Shown: positions 26,327 to 35,018, counted from the first letter of the stretch. The stretch is DNA of 64,000 bases from an uncultured Eubacterium sp. (GCA_934316845.1 CAKRDZ010000009.1:1-64000); one strand, 5' to 3'. Notes: a model not told the origin generated them from the sequence alone. Numbers and translations: made by a program.

Positions 26327-28421
26327 AATGTCGATTGATCATATCGTTCAAAAAAGGGGGGCTCCGGGATATGATAAGATGCAGCCGGAAGAGTTACCGG
26401 CTTATTGGGCAAAATATGGCGAACGGATTAAAGAGACAATACAAAATGGAAGTTACGTACCAAGACCAATCAGCATTCATTACATTCCGAAAGCGGATAA
26501 GACCAAGAAGCGAAAACTCGGCATACCCTGTATCATTGACCGAATGCTCTTATATGCCATACAAAGTGTTATGACACCGTACTTTGAAGAAGAATTCAGC
26601 GACAGAAGTTATGCCTTTCGAAAAGGAAAAGGGTGTCACGATGCACTTTTTGCCTGCTTGCTTGAACTAAATCGAGGCGCGGAGTATGTTGTTGATCTTG
26701 ATATTAAAAGTTTTTTTGATAAAGTAAACCATACTTTATTATTTGAATTATTAGATAAAAAGATTGAAGATCCCTATCTTCTTTTACTATTGAAAAAATA
26801 TATACGAACTAAGGCTGTATGCGGAAAAACATTTTATATAAATCGGATCGGACTTCCACAGGGGACTGCAATCAGTCCGATCTTAGCAAATATGTTTTTA
26901 AATTCATTTGATAAACATTTAGAAAAAATGGAGATCCGTTTTGTACGCTATGCGGATGACATTGTAATATTTTGTCACAGCAAAGAAGATGCTCATTATC
27001 TTTTATCGGATGCGGAAAGTTATCTGAGATATAAACTAAAACTACGGCTCAATCAGGAAAAAACGAAGATTGTCCGACCGTGGGAACTGGAGTATTTGGG
27101 GTATTCTTTTTCAGCGGCATCAAAAGGAAACATGTTTTTCTCATTAGGAGAAAAAACAAAACACCACATGTTAGATCAGATGGATGAACTGATCCGTAAA
27201 AAGGATCTTCCTGCTTCAGAGTGGTGGGGCAAAATAGGTGGGTTTAATCGCGGATGGATCAATTATTACCAGCATGTAGATGTGTTTTGTCTGTTAAAAT
27301 TTTTGCACAGTGCACAATATCATCAGGCAGAAACAATCCGACAGACGATCATGGAGGATACAGAAAAAGGTTCTCAAACATATTTTTCCGCTTTGTACGA
27401 AAATACAGATTTTAGTACGCTGGCAGGATGGTATCGGAAAAATCTCAAAAAATTAAAAGACTTAAAAAAGATAGAAAGGATGAAAAAAATTATGAATGAT
27501 GTAAGAGAATGGCGGTCAGACAAAAACTTTACGGAGACAGAGCAGTTAAAAAAACAGTATTCTTCGTTACTGGAAAGACCTTTTTATTACGAAAATAAAA
27601 CCGGGATCAGTTTACAGTCTCAAAAGGCAAAACCAATATTACCGGAAACAGAAGAAAGGATAAATGAATTGCAAAAAACAATTATTACCATACTTGCGAC
27701 CGGAAAGAACATGACGTCAGCACAGATTACGGCTTATTTGATCCTGTGCGGAAAATCAGAACCTGCGGCAGAAATTGATAAACAGGTAAATGAACTGGTT
27801 GACAAAGGAATCGTTGAGAGGAATCAGCTTTGTCCGAAAGATATCAAGACAATACAGGATAAAAACCTGAAAATACAGTATGTAAATTGTTACCGGCTTT
27901 GTTTTGGAGCAGAGGAGTATGTAAAAAGTGTGAATGCACCCTATGATTATGAAATAGATCCCAATATTCTGGCAGGTGGATTTGGCGGGTTGATTTATTA
28001 TTATTCAACAACTATTTTATGGAATCAGATTATTTTAAATCATTTTGCCAATAATAATCCGGTGAAATATTTTCGGATTTCGGATTATATTATAACACCG
28101 ACATTTCAGACGATCCAAATACCTTTATATATAGAAACAGACAGTGGAAATTATTTTTTTGAATATATTCACAACATTTCTCCGGTACAATTGCATTACC
28201 GATTTCTGCGCTGGGCTCAGCTGCAAAAAATGGTCAAAAAAAATATTACCTTTGTAGTGGTTTCAAAATCCGAATACAATCTATACAAAGCAAAATACTG
28301 GCTTCGACAGGAAACCCTCCAAAGTTCCTGCCTGTTTATACATAACATTGCTTTTACGGTCACACGCAGCTGGTTTTTGCAGCAGCCCGGAAAATTATTG
28401 ACATATACGGATATTTTATAA
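26283..28421 (+). CDS. Reverse transcriptase (group II-like) with unusual C-terminal extension
   Basis: 712 residues. The N-terminal 340 are a group II intron-type reverse transcriptase: SYAFRKGKGCHDAL near 110, YVVDLDIKSFFDKVNH near 135-150, GLPQGTAISPILANMF near 195-212, catalytic Y223-A-D-D226 in FVRYADDIVIFCH, YLGYSFS, and a maturase-like GGFNRGWINYYQ. The last 300 residues are not the usual HNH endonuclease. They look like a winged helix (about 460-510) and an alpha/beta domain with YIETDSGNYFFEYIHN that could be a degenerate PD-(D/E)xK fold. No intron domain V is seen on either side. A host-adapted RT, perhaps in defence, is likely. There is no terminator before rplU. Confidence 0.85.
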   Translation: MNIELNQILAKENIEMSIDHIVQKRGAPGYDKMQPEELPAYWAKYGERIKETIQNGSYVPRPISIHYIPKADKTKKRKLGIPCIIDRMLLYAIQSVMTPYFEEEFSDRSYAFRKGKGCHDALFACLLELNRGAEYVVDLDIKSFFDKVNHTLLFELLDKKIEDPYLLLLLKKYIRTKAVCGKTFYINRIGLPQGTAISPILANMFLNSFDKHLEKMEIRFVRYADDIVIFCHSKEDAHYLLSDAESYLRYKLKLRLNQEKTKIVRPWELEYLGYSFSAASKGNMFFSLGEKTKHHMLDQMDELIRKKDLPASEWWGKIGGFNRGWINYYQHVDVFCLLKFLHSAQYHQAETIRQTIMEDTEKGSQTYFSALYENTDFSTLAGWYRKNLKKLKDLKKIERMKKIMNDVREWRSDKNFTETEQLKKQYSSLLERPFYYENKTGISLQSQKAKPILPETEERINELQKTIITILATGKNMTSAQITAYLILCGKSEPAAEIDKQVNELVDKGIVERNQLCPKDIKTIQDKNLKIQYVNCYRLCFGAEEYVKSVNAPYDYEIDPNILAGGFGGLIYYYSTTILWNQIILNHFANNNPVKYFRISDYIITPTFQTIQIPLYIETDSGNYFFEYIHNISPVQLHYRFLRWAQLQKMVKKNITFVVVSKSEYNLYKAKYWLRQETLQSSCLFIHNIAFTVTRSWFLQQPGKLLTYTDIL

Positions 28422-28431
28422 CGAAAACCCC

Positions 28432-28460
28432 TTGACAATACCAAACCACAATGGTATATT
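28432..28460 (+). promoter_or_regulatory. Promoter of the rplU operon
   Basis: TTGACA (28432-28437), 17 bases, TATATT (28455-28460). It begins only ten bases after the RT stop codon. Confidence 0.8.
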
Positions 28461-28465
28461 ATAGA

Positions 28466-28536
28466 AGTATGCCGCACAACGAGGTTATAGTTCTGCCCAT
28501 TTTTACATAAGGCAGGCGCCGTAGTTGGCGAGTAAA
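28466..28536 (+). promoter_or_regulatory. Probable ribosomal protein L21 leader
   Basis: The 5' untranslated region before rplU contains a compact structured stretch with pairing of TCTGCC with GGCAGG and of GCGCC with GGCG. Firmicutes carry a known L21 leader RNA in this place that gives autogenous control. I assign it by position and shape, not by a covariance search. Confidence 0.55.
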
Positions 28537-28553
28537 TTTATAGGAGGTGCTAT

Positions 28554-28862
28554 ATGTACGCAATTATAGCAACCGGTGGTAAACAGTATAAAGTAGAAGA
28601 AGGCGACGTGATCAAAGTTGAAAAACTTGGCGTGGAAGCCGGACAGACTGTTACTTTTGACCAGGTATTAGTAGTAAGTGACAAGGAGACGAAAGTAGGT
28701 ACTCCTACCGTAGACGGTGCTTCTGTTTCTGCAACAGTAGTAGCTGAGGGCAAAGGTAAAAAGGTTATTGTTTACAGATATAAGAGAAAAACCGGATACC
28801 ACAAAAAGAATGGTCATAGACAGCCATTTACTCAGGTAAAGATTGACAAGATCAATGCATAA
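28554..28862 (+). CDS. rplU: Ribosomal protein L21 (bL21)
   Basis: 102 residues, normal length. It starts [18 protein letters not shown] and ends with the RNA-binding stretch [20 protein letters not shown], both diagnostic of L21, which binds 23S rRNA domain I. The start follows AGGAGG. It heads a core operon (rplU, prp, rpmA, obgE, yhbY, nadD-yqeK, rsfS) devoted to ribosome assembly. Confidence 0.98.
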   Translation: MYAIIATGGKQYKVEEGDVIKVEKLGVEAGQTVTFDQVLVVSDKETKVGTPTVDGASVSATVVAEGKGKKVIVYRYKRKTGYHKKNGHRQPFTQVKIDKINA

Positions 28863-28899
28863 GCTAGGAGTAGACACTTTTTAAAAAGAAGGTGAGTCT

Positions 28900-29217
28900 A
28901 TGATAGAAGTTCGAGTAAAAAAGTCTGATAGTGGTGACATTATTGGATTTCATATGTCCGGTCATGCAGGGTATGCAGAATATGGTTCAGACATTGTCTG
29001 TGCAGGTGTTTCGACACTTGCCATAAACTGCATCAATTCCATTGAGGAATTTACCGACACCAAGTTTGATCTGGTGCAGAATGACAACGATGGATTGCTT
29101 GATTTTACCTGCAAGGAACCGCTGGACAGTGGTGCCGTGTTACTGCTGAAGTCCCTATTTAAAGGGATTCAGGGGATACAGGAGTCGTATGGAAAACAAT
29201 ATGTTACATTTCATTAA
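28900..29217 (+). CDS. prp: Ribosomal-processing cysteine protease Prp
   Basis: 105 residues. The catalytic pair is visible as His in HMSGHAGYAEYG (near residue 22) and Cys in DIVCAGVSTLA (near 34), as in the Prp family (formerly YsxB). The enzyme removes the N-terminal extension of L27 in Firmicutes. Fixed place between rplU and rpmA; the matching cleavage sequence is present in the next gene. The start follows AGAAGGTGAG. Confidence 0.96.
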   Translation: MIEVRVKKSDSGDIIGFHMSGHAGYAEYGSDIVCAGVSTLAINCINSIEEFTDTKFDLVQNDNDGLLDFTCKEPLDSGAVLLLKSLFKGIQGIQESYGKQYVTFH

Positions 29218-29239
29218 TTTTTGTTAGGAGGGAAATGTC

Positions 29240-29527
29240 ATGATGAAAATGAACCTTCAGTTGTTCGCTCATAAAAAAGGAATGGGTTCTACAAAGAACG
29301 GCCGTGATTCTGAGTCCAAGAGACTTGGTGCAAAAAGAGCAGATGGACAGTTCGTTTTAGCTGGTAATATTCTTTACAGACAGCGTGGTACTAAGATTCA
29401 TCCGGGTACAAACGTTGGAATCGGTGGAGATGATACACTTTACGCTTTGGTTGATGGTGTGCTTCGTTTCGAGAGAAAAGGAAGAGACAAAAAACAGGCT
29501 AGTGTATATCCAGTAGATGCTGAATAA
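29240..29527 (+). CDS. rpmA: Ribosomal protein L27 precursor (bL27)
   Basis: 95 residues. The N-terminus [18 protein letters not shown] contains the Prp cleavage sequence: cutting after LQLF leaves the mature AHKKG end, which reaches the peptidyl-transferase centre. The body ([27 protein letters not shown], given here only in part as motif region 29-55) is typical. Two ATG codons are adjacent (29240 and 29243); TAGGAGGG lies just upstream. Confidence 0.97.
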   Translation: MMKMNLQLFAHKKGMGSTKNGRDSESKRLGAKRADGQFVLAGNILYRQRGTKIHPGTNVGIGGDDTLYALVDGVLRFERKGRDKKQASVYPVDAE

Positions 29528-29540
29528 TTTTGACAATTTC

Positions 29541-29576
29541 GGGGCTGTCATGTCATGAGATGTGGCAGCCCCTTTT
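29541..29576 (+). terminator. Hairpin between rpmA and obgE
   Basis: GGGGCTG (29541-29547) pairs with CAGCCCC (29566-29572), followed by TTTT. It may partly end transcription so that the ribosomal genes are made in excess over obgE. Confidence 0.65.
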
Positions 29577-29609
29577 ACCTTTTATACTCAATTTGAAAGG
29601 GAGATACGT

Positions 29610-30902
29610 ATGTTTGCAGATCAGGCAAAAATTTATATTCGTTCAGGAAAAGGCGGCGACGGTCATGTCAGTTTCCGAAGAGAATTGTATGTACCAAATG
29701 GTGGACCGGATGGCGGCGATGGCGGCCGCGGAGGCGACCTTATATTTGAAGTGGATCCGGGAATCAATACCTTAAATGAATTTCGTCATATTCGTAAATA
29801 TTGTGCCGAGGACGGTGAGCCGGGTGGCAAGAGGCGATGCCACGGAAAAGACGGCGCGGACCTCGTAGTAAAAGTTCCGGCGGGAACCATTGTAAAAGAG
29901 GCAAATTCAGGACAAGTCATAACCGATATGTCCTATGAAAATACAAGAGAAGTGATCTTAAAAGGCGGCCGTGGCGGCAAGGGAAACCAGCATTATGCGA
30001 CACCGACGATGCAGGTGCCAAAATATGCCCAGCCGGGAAAACCGGCGATGGAGCTGGAAGTCATTTTAGAATTAAAGACGATTGCGGATGTCGGACTGGT
30101 AGGTTTTCCAAATGTTGGAAAATCCACATTTTTATCGCGTGTAACCAATGCCCAGCCAAAGATTGCTAATTATCACTTTACGACATTAAATCCGAATCTT
30201 GGTGTGGTAGATCTGGAAGGAACTGATGGTTTTGTCATCGCAGATATTCCGGGATTGATCGAAGGTGCTTCCGAGGGAATCGGATTAGGACATCAGTTTT
30301 TAAAACATATTGAGCGTACCCGTGTCATGATCCATATGGTAGATGCGGCTTCGACAGAAGGGCGTGATCCGATCCAGGATATCAATATCATCAATCAGGA
30401 GATCCGCGCTTACAGCGAAGAGATCGCAGCCCGTCCACAGGTTATCGCAGCCAATAAGATCGACTGCTTTTACGGAGATGAGGAAGAGACGGTTCTCACA
30501 TTACTCAAAGAAGAATTTGAGCCGAAGGGAATCAAAGTATTTCCAATTTCTGCCGTAACCGGAAAGGGCGTAAAAGAACTTTTATATTATGTCAAAGGCA
30601 TGCTTGATGAGATTAAAGAGGAAAAAGTTGTCTTTGAAAAAGAATATATGGTAGAAGAACCGGATTTCCAAAACGAACCATACAACGTTTATGCGGACGC
30701 GAAGGAAGAAGGCGTATATCATATCGATGGTCCGCGTGTAGAACGTATGTTAGGATACACGAACCTGGATTCGGAAAAAGGCTTTGAATTTTTCCAGAAA
30801 TTCCTTAAAAATAACGGAATGCTGGAAGAACTGGAGGCATTGGGAATCGAAGACGGCGACACCGTAGAGATCTACGGATGGAGTTTTGAATATTACAAAT
30901 AG
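29610..30902 (+). CDS. obgE: GTPase ObgE / CgtA
   Basis: 430 residues with the three Obg parts: the glycine-rich Obg fold (1-158, GGPDGGDGGRGGDL), the G domain (GFPNVGKSTF near 165-175, NYHFTTLNPNLG, DIPGLIEGA, NKID) and the C-terminal OCT domain (about 345-425, EPYNVYADAKEEGVYHIDGP). It binds the large ribosomal subunit and links its assembly to growth and stringent response. ATG 29610 follows AAAGGGAG; an upstream in-frame ATG at 29562 lies inside the hairpin and is unlikely. Confidence 0.97.
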   Translation: MFADQAKIYIRSGKGGDGHVSFRRELYVPNGGPDGGDGGRGGDLIFEVDPGINTLNEFRHIRKYCAEDGEPGGKRRCHGKDGADLVVKVPAGTIVKEANSGQVITDMSYENTREVILKGGRGGKGNQHYATPTMQVPKYAQPGKPAMELEVILELKTIADVGLVGFPNVGKSTFLSRVTNAQPKIANYHFTTLNPNLGVVDLEGTDGFVIADIPGLIEGASEGIGLGHQFLKHIERTRVMIHMVDAASTEGRDPIQDINIINQEIRAYSEEIAARPQVIAANKIDCFYGDEEETVLTLLKEEFEPKGIKVFPISAVTGKGVKELLYYVKGMLDEIKEEKVVFEKEYMVEEPDFQNEPYNVYADAKEEGVYHIDGPRVERMLGYTNLDSEKGFEFFQKFLKNNGMLEELEALGIEDGDTVEIYGWSFEYYK

Positions 30903-30917
30903 AAATGAGGAAATACG

Positions 30918-31223
30918 ATGACAAGCAAGCAAAGAGCTTATTTGAAAAGTCTGGCAATGAAAATTACACCGATCTTACAGATTGGAAAATCTTCGGTAAC
31001 GCCGGAACTGATATCCGCAGTCGATGAGGCATTGGAAGCAAGAGAATTGATCAAAATGCACATCTTAAAAAACTGTTTTGATGATCCGAAAGAGATCGCA
31101 CAGGTGATCGCGGAGCGTACCCGTTCGGAAGTAGTACAGGTGATTGGAAAGAAAGTCGTGCTTTACCGCGAATCCAAAGACAATAAAAAGATTGAACTTC
31201 CAAAACCATCGAAGAAGGCGTGA
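30918..31223 (+). CDS. yhbY: YhbY/CRM-domain RNA-binding protein
   Basis: 101 residues forming one CRM domain: TSKQRAYLKSLAMKITPILQ, the GKSS loop in QIGKSSVTPE, then KMHILKNCFDDPKEIAQVIA and VVQVIGKKVVLYRES. The family binds pre-50S particles. RBS GAGG precedes the ATG by a short spacer. Constant neighbour of obgE and nadD. Confidence 0.95.
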   Translation: MTSKQRAYLKSLAMKITPILQIGKSSVTPELISAVDEALEARELIKMHILKNCFDDPKEIAQVIAERTRSEVVQVIGKKVVLYRESKDNKKIELPKPSKKA

Positions 31224-31226
31224 TAA

Positions 31227-32435
31227 ATGATGAAAATTGGTATTATGGGAGGGACATTTAATCCCATTCATAATGTACATTTGCTGATGGCAGAGGAGGC
31301 TGCAAGGCAGTTTGAACTGGATGAAGTCTGGTTTATGCCATCGAAGAATCCACCGCATAAAAAAGGGACAGACATTGTGTCTGCCGCGCACCGGAGCCGC
31401 ATGGTCTGTCATGCGATCGAGGGAAATCCGAAATTTGTATTTTCAGATCTGGAACTCCGGCGGGAAGGAACCACGTATACAAGTGATACGCTGGAAATTA
31501 TCGAAAAAGAAAAACCGGACTGCGAGATCTATTTTATCTTGGGCGGTGACTCCCTGCGCGAGATCGAAACGTGGCATAAGCCGGCGTTTGTGATGAGTCA
31601 TTGCCATATTCTGGCGGCTGACAGAGAAGATGAAACAGGAAAACAGTTGAAAGAAAAAGCGGAAGAGTTAAGGAAGACGTATAAGGCAGAGATTTCCTTT
31701 ATCAAAATGCCGCTGATCGACATTTCTTCCAGCGAACTGCGCCGGCAGCTGCAAAAAGGGCAGTCTGTCGATTACCGGATCCCGGATGCCGTGATGAAAT
31801 ATATCTGTTTTCACAGTCTATATGGCTATGAAAAACCGCTTTTTAAGAAAAAGGTTACAACGCCAAAGATATTAAGCTATTTAAAAGCAACCCTGCGTCC
31901 CAAACGTTTTCGGCATACGCTAGGCGTGGCTTACACTGCGGCAAATCTTGCTGCGGTTCATAACGCAGATGAGGACAAGGCATTTCTTGCCGGACTTTTA
32001 CACGACTGCGCCAAGTTTTATGAAACGGAAGAACAGATTACGCTTTGTGAGAAAGCAGGCATCCCCCTGACGGAAACGGAGCGGCTTAATCCCGCGCTGA
32101 TTCATGGGAAATTAGGTGCTTTTTATGCGAAGACAAAATATCAGGTAGACGACGAAGAGATTTTATCCGCGATCCGTTATCATACGACGGGGCACCCGGA
32201 TATGACGGTGTTGGAAAAGATCATTTACCTTGCCGATTATATTGAGCCGGGGCGTTCGATGGACTGTAAGCCGCATTCGCTGCAAAAAGTCCGGGTTGCC
32301 TGCTTCCAAAATCTGGATGAAGGAATGCGCTTTGCACTGGAAAATGGAATTTCCTATCTTCGGGAACAAAATCAACCCATTGATACGATTTCGCTGGAAA
32401 CGTATGAGTGGTATCAGAAAGGAATAACACTATGA
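31227..32435 (+). CDS. nadD: NadD - YqeK fusion
   Basis: A single 402-residue frame covers two enzymes that are separate in Bacillus. Residues 1-205 are nicotinate-nucleotide adenylyltransferase (GGTFNPIHNVHL near 8-19; ISSSELRRQLQ near 170). Residues 210-402 are an HD-domain protein like YqeK, an Ap4A (symmetrical) hydrolase: RHTLGV with His230 near 230, and HD at about 259-260 (LLHDCAKFY), plus IRYHTTGHPDM and YLADYIEPGR. The start ATG 31227 lies three bases after the yhbY stop; a second ATG follows at 31230. The fusion may join NAD synthesis with clearing of dinucleotides, an inference. Confidence 0.93.
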   Translation: MMKIGIMGGTFNPIHNVHLLMAEEAARQFELDEVWFMPSKNPPHKKGTDIVSAAHRSRMVCHAIEGNPKFVFSDLELRREGTTYTSDTLEIIEKEKPDCEIYFILGGDSLREIETWHKPAFVMSHCHILAADREDETGKQLKEKAEELRKTYKAEISFIKMPLIDISSSELRRQLQKGQSVDYRIPDAVMKYICFHSLYGYEKPLFKKKVTTPKILSYLKATLRPKRFRHTLGVAYTAANLAAVHNADEDKAFLAGLLHDCAKFYETEEQITLCEKAGIPLTETERLNPALIHGKLGAFYAKTKYQVDDEEILSAIRYHTTGHPDMTVLEKIIYLADYIEPGRSMDCKPHSLQKVRVACFQNLDEGMRFALENGISYLREQNQPIDTISLETYEWYQKGITL

Positions 32436-32779
32436 CATCAAAAGAAATGGCACGTATCGCGTATGATGCGTTGGATGAAAAATTAGGAGAAGACATTCGG
32501 ATCATACAGATCGACGAAATTTCCGTGATCGCGGATTATCTGATCATTGCCAACGGAAAAAACAGCAATCAGATCGCTGCTTTATCCGACAATGTAGAGA
32601 TGCGTATGCACCAGAATGGCATTCATAATGAACGGATCGAAGGAAATAAAAATTCCACTTGGATCCTGATGGACTATAAAGATGTTATCGTCCATGTATT
32701 TTCGCCGGAAGACCGCTTGTTTTATGATCTTGAGCGCATCTGGCGTGATGGCAGAAAGATCGATCGGGATCAGTTATAA
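32432..32779 (+). CDS. rsfS: Ribosome silencing factor RsfS
   Basis: 115 residues of the RsfS/Iojap family: LDEKLGEDIRIIQIDEISVI, ADYLIIANGKNSNQ, and WILMDYKDVIVHVFSPEDR. It binds L14 and blocks subunit joining in starvation. ATG 32432 overlaps the preceding stop (ATGA). Its last ten bases overlap the end of the convergent ktrA gene. Confidence 0.96.
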   Translation: MTSKEMARIAYDALDEKLGEDIRIIQIDEISVIADYLIIANGKNSNQIAALSDNVEMRMHQNGIHNERIEGNKNSTWILMDYKDVIVHVFSPEDRLFYDLERIWRDGRKIDRDQL

Positions 32780-33444
32780 GAATTCGGATCCACCGTTGTC
32801 TGCGAAGATAATTGAAAGACATCGGTGGATTTTCCTATGACGACGATATGATCATCGGATCCAAATACATAATCCCCTGCCGGCATCGGATCAATAACCG
32901 TGCCGTTTTTTATTGCGATAATATTGACATGATATTTCTGCCTTACATTTATTTCCAGTATGCTTTTTCCTGTCCACGACGGTATGATCGGAATCTCAAA
33001 GATCGAGCAGTCCGACGTTAATTGGATATAATCAAATATATTTGTCGCGTTGTAGCGTACTGCCAGTTTTTCCGCAATTTCTTTTTCCGGGAAGAAGACT
33101 TCATCGGCGCCGATCTTTTTCAAAAAGTCCGCCTGCCGTGCCCGTTTTGCTTTAGAAATGACACACCGTGCACCCAGTTCTTTTAATATGGAAGTGATTT
33201 CCAGTGACGCATAAAAATCTTCACCGATCGCGACAAAACAGTAATCAAAATTGTTGACACCGATGGATTTTAAAACCGCCGGATTGGTACAGTCGCCGGA
33301 CAGGGCATCCGGGAAAACCGTTGACAATTCCTGAATTTTATCTTCGTCGCGGTCAATCACCATAACATCGTTTCCAAGTTCCTGCATACGGGCTGCCAGA
33401 CATTGTCCCAGCATTCCCATTCCAATAATAAGAATTGACTTCAT
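32770..33444 (-). CDS. ktrA: Potassium uptake regulatory subunit KtrA/TrkA
   Basis: 224 residues. RCK domain: G8-M-G10-M-L-G13 dinucleotide-binding motif, acidic end DRDEDKIQEL near 35, GDCTNPAVL, then a RCK-C (TrkA-C) domain from about 140 (DCSIFEIPI, GDYVFGSDDHIVVIG). It gates the membrane subunit KtrB with bound nucleotide. The start ATG 33444 follows AAAGGAG with six bases spacing. It sits 11 bases after ktrB in the same operon. Confidence 0.94.
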   Translation of the reverse strand: MKSILIIGMGMLGQCLAARMQELGNDVMVIDRDEDKIQELSTVFPDALSGDCTNPAVLKSIGVNNFDYCFVAIGEDFYASLEITSILKELGARCVISKAKRARQADFLKKIGADEVFFPEKEIAEKLAVRYNATNIFDYIQLTSDCSIFEIPIIPSWTGKSILEINVRQKYHVNIIAIKNGTVIDPMPAGDYVFGSDDHIVVIGKSTDVFQLSSQTTVDPNSYN

Positions 33445-33455
33445 AATAATCTCCT

Positions 33456-34799
33456 TTATCCAATCAATATATTTTCTTTTGGTCTTCGAAGCGGCGGCTG
33501 TTTGTTTTGCTTTCCGAGGATGAGCATTAACGTAAATCCGCCAATTCGTCCACCATACATTAAAACGATCAAAATAATATGTGACAGGGCGCACAGATGC
33601 GGGGTGATCCCTGTTGTTACACCAACGGTGCAGACAGCCGAAATGACCTCAAAAAGCACATCGGACATCGGCAGTCCTTCAATGTGGCAGATAAGCATAG
33701 TTCCTGCCAGAATGTAAACAGCATACACCAAAATGATAACGGCTGCCTGTTTGATCAAAATTGTGCTCACCCGTCGTTTACCGATTACGGTGTCTGACTG
33801 CCCGCGAAGCATCGAAACCATTGAGAGAAACACAAGCGTAATCGTCGTGATCTTCATTCCACCGGCGGTCGAACCGGGACTTCCTCCGATCATCATTAAA
33901 ACATCAGATAGAAGGGAGGCAGAAGGCGACATGCCGGCATAATCAATCGTATTAAAACCGGCCGTACGCATTGTCGTCGAGGCGAAAAACGATTTTAGGA
34001 TCTGTTCGCCGATGCCATTTCCCTGAAGGGTATAATTCTGCTCAAATACAAAATAGCCGATGGCTCCACCCACCAGTAATACCGGCGTCGTAACAAGAAT
34101 GATCTTTGAATGAAGGGAATAATTCTTAAAAGACAGGCGGTATTTCAAAATATCATCCCATACTAAAAATCCGATCCCTCCGATGATAATCAAAAGCATT
34201 ATTGTAACATTTACAAGAACATCCGAGGCATACCCCGTCAGCGAAGAGAACGGTTCATATCGTCCCATGAGATCAAAGCCGGCATTGCAAAAAGCGGATA
34301 TTGCGTGGAACACTGCATAGTATAATCCCTGACCAAATCCCATGCGTGGGATAAAACGGATGGCAAGCAGAAGAGCGCCACATCCTTCGATCAAAAACGT
34401 ACCGGATACAATACGCCGAACCAGTTTTACCATACCGCTCAACTGTGTATTTCCTGCAGCCTGCATCAAAAGCATACGATCCTGAAGCGATAATTTTCGT
34501 TTCATAAATATGAAAAACATCGAGATAAAGGACATGAGTCCGATGCCTCCAATCTGAATCAGGATGAGAATGACAATCTGTCCAAACAAGGACCATTTGG
34601 TAAACGTATCGGCAACGATAAGGCCTGTCACACAGGTAGCACTTGTTGCTGTAAAAAGAGCATCCAGCGGAGCAGTAAAAGTGCCGTCACGGGCAGAAAC
34701 GGGCAGACATAATAAAAACGTACCGGTAAGTATTAAAATAACGAAACTCAGTGCGATCAACCGGGAAGGACCAAGTTTCCGTGACCATTTTCCTAACAT
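33456..34799 (-). CDS. ktrB: Potassium transporter membrane subunit KtrB/TrkH
   Basis: 447 residues with eight or more membrane helices arranged as four M1-P-M2 units, with selectivity-filter-like glycine segments ATCVTGL, FCNAGFD, TAGFNT and TVGVTTG. These are normal for Trk/Ktr/HKT transporters taking up potassium with sodium or protons. Start ATG follows AAAGGAAG. Upstream in the operon of ktrA. Confidence 0.95.
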   Translation of the reverse strand: MLGKWSRKLGPSRLIALSFVILILTGTFLLCLPVSARDGTFTAPLDALFTATSATCVTGLIVADTFTKWSLFGQIVILILIQIGGIGLMSFISMFFIFMKRKLSLQDRMLLMQAAGNTQLSGMVKLVRRIVSGTFLIEGCGALLLAIRFIPRMGFGQGLYYAVFHAISAFCNAGFDLMGRYEPFSSLTGYASDVLVNVTIMLLIIIGGIGFLVWDDILKYRLSFKNYSLHSKIILVTTPVLLVGGAIGYFVFEQNYTLQGNGIGEQILKSFFASTTMRTAGFNTIDYAGMSPSASLLSDVLMMIGGSPGSTAGGMKITTITLVFLSMVSMLRGQSDTVIGKRRVSTILIKQAAVIILVYAVYILAGTMLICHIEGLPMSDVLFEVISAVCTVGVTTGITPHLCALSHIILIVLMYGGRIGGFTLMLILGKQNKQPPLRRPKENILIG

Positions 34800-34896
34800 A
34801 AAAAACTTCCTTTATTATTGATATTTTGTAAATCTTGTAGTATGCTTTCTATTATACAAAATATTTTAAAAAATACAATTATATTTTGAAAAAAAC

Positions 34897-34925
34897 TTTA
34901 CAAGAAAGTTAAATTGTGTTAAACT
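34897..34925 (+). promoter_or_regulatory. Promoter of rpsO
   Basis: TTTACA (34897-34902), 17 bases, TAAACT (34920-34925), followed by a structured leader. Confidence 0.65.
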
Positions 34926-34927
34926 AA

Positions 34928-35012
34928 TTCCGTTAGACAACCAATACTCAGAGCGTGGAACACTCCAACCCGTTCTTGGTACTTGGCTTTTAAAAAATTT
35001 TATGGAGGTACA
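34928..35012 (+). promoter_or_regulatory. Candidate S15 leader (autoregulatory)
   Basis: The 90-base leader between the promoter and the rpsO start can form GAGCGTGG/CCAACCCGTTC-type pairings and precedes the Shine-Dalgarno sequence GGAGG (35004-35008). S15 controls its own mRNA through such leaders in many bacteria. Assigned by position. Confidence 0.4.
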
Positions 35013-35018
35013 TCGATC

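Noticed and set aside
26283..28421. A complete group II intron around the reverse transcriptase
   Set aside because: The RT gene overlaps the upstream VirE gene by 44 bases, and no domain V-like hairpin with AGC...GTT pairing is visible in the few bases between its stop and the rplU promoter.
22590..28421. A full prophage
   Set aside because: DUF2815 and VirE are phage-type genes, but integrase, terminase, capsid and lysis genes are absent.
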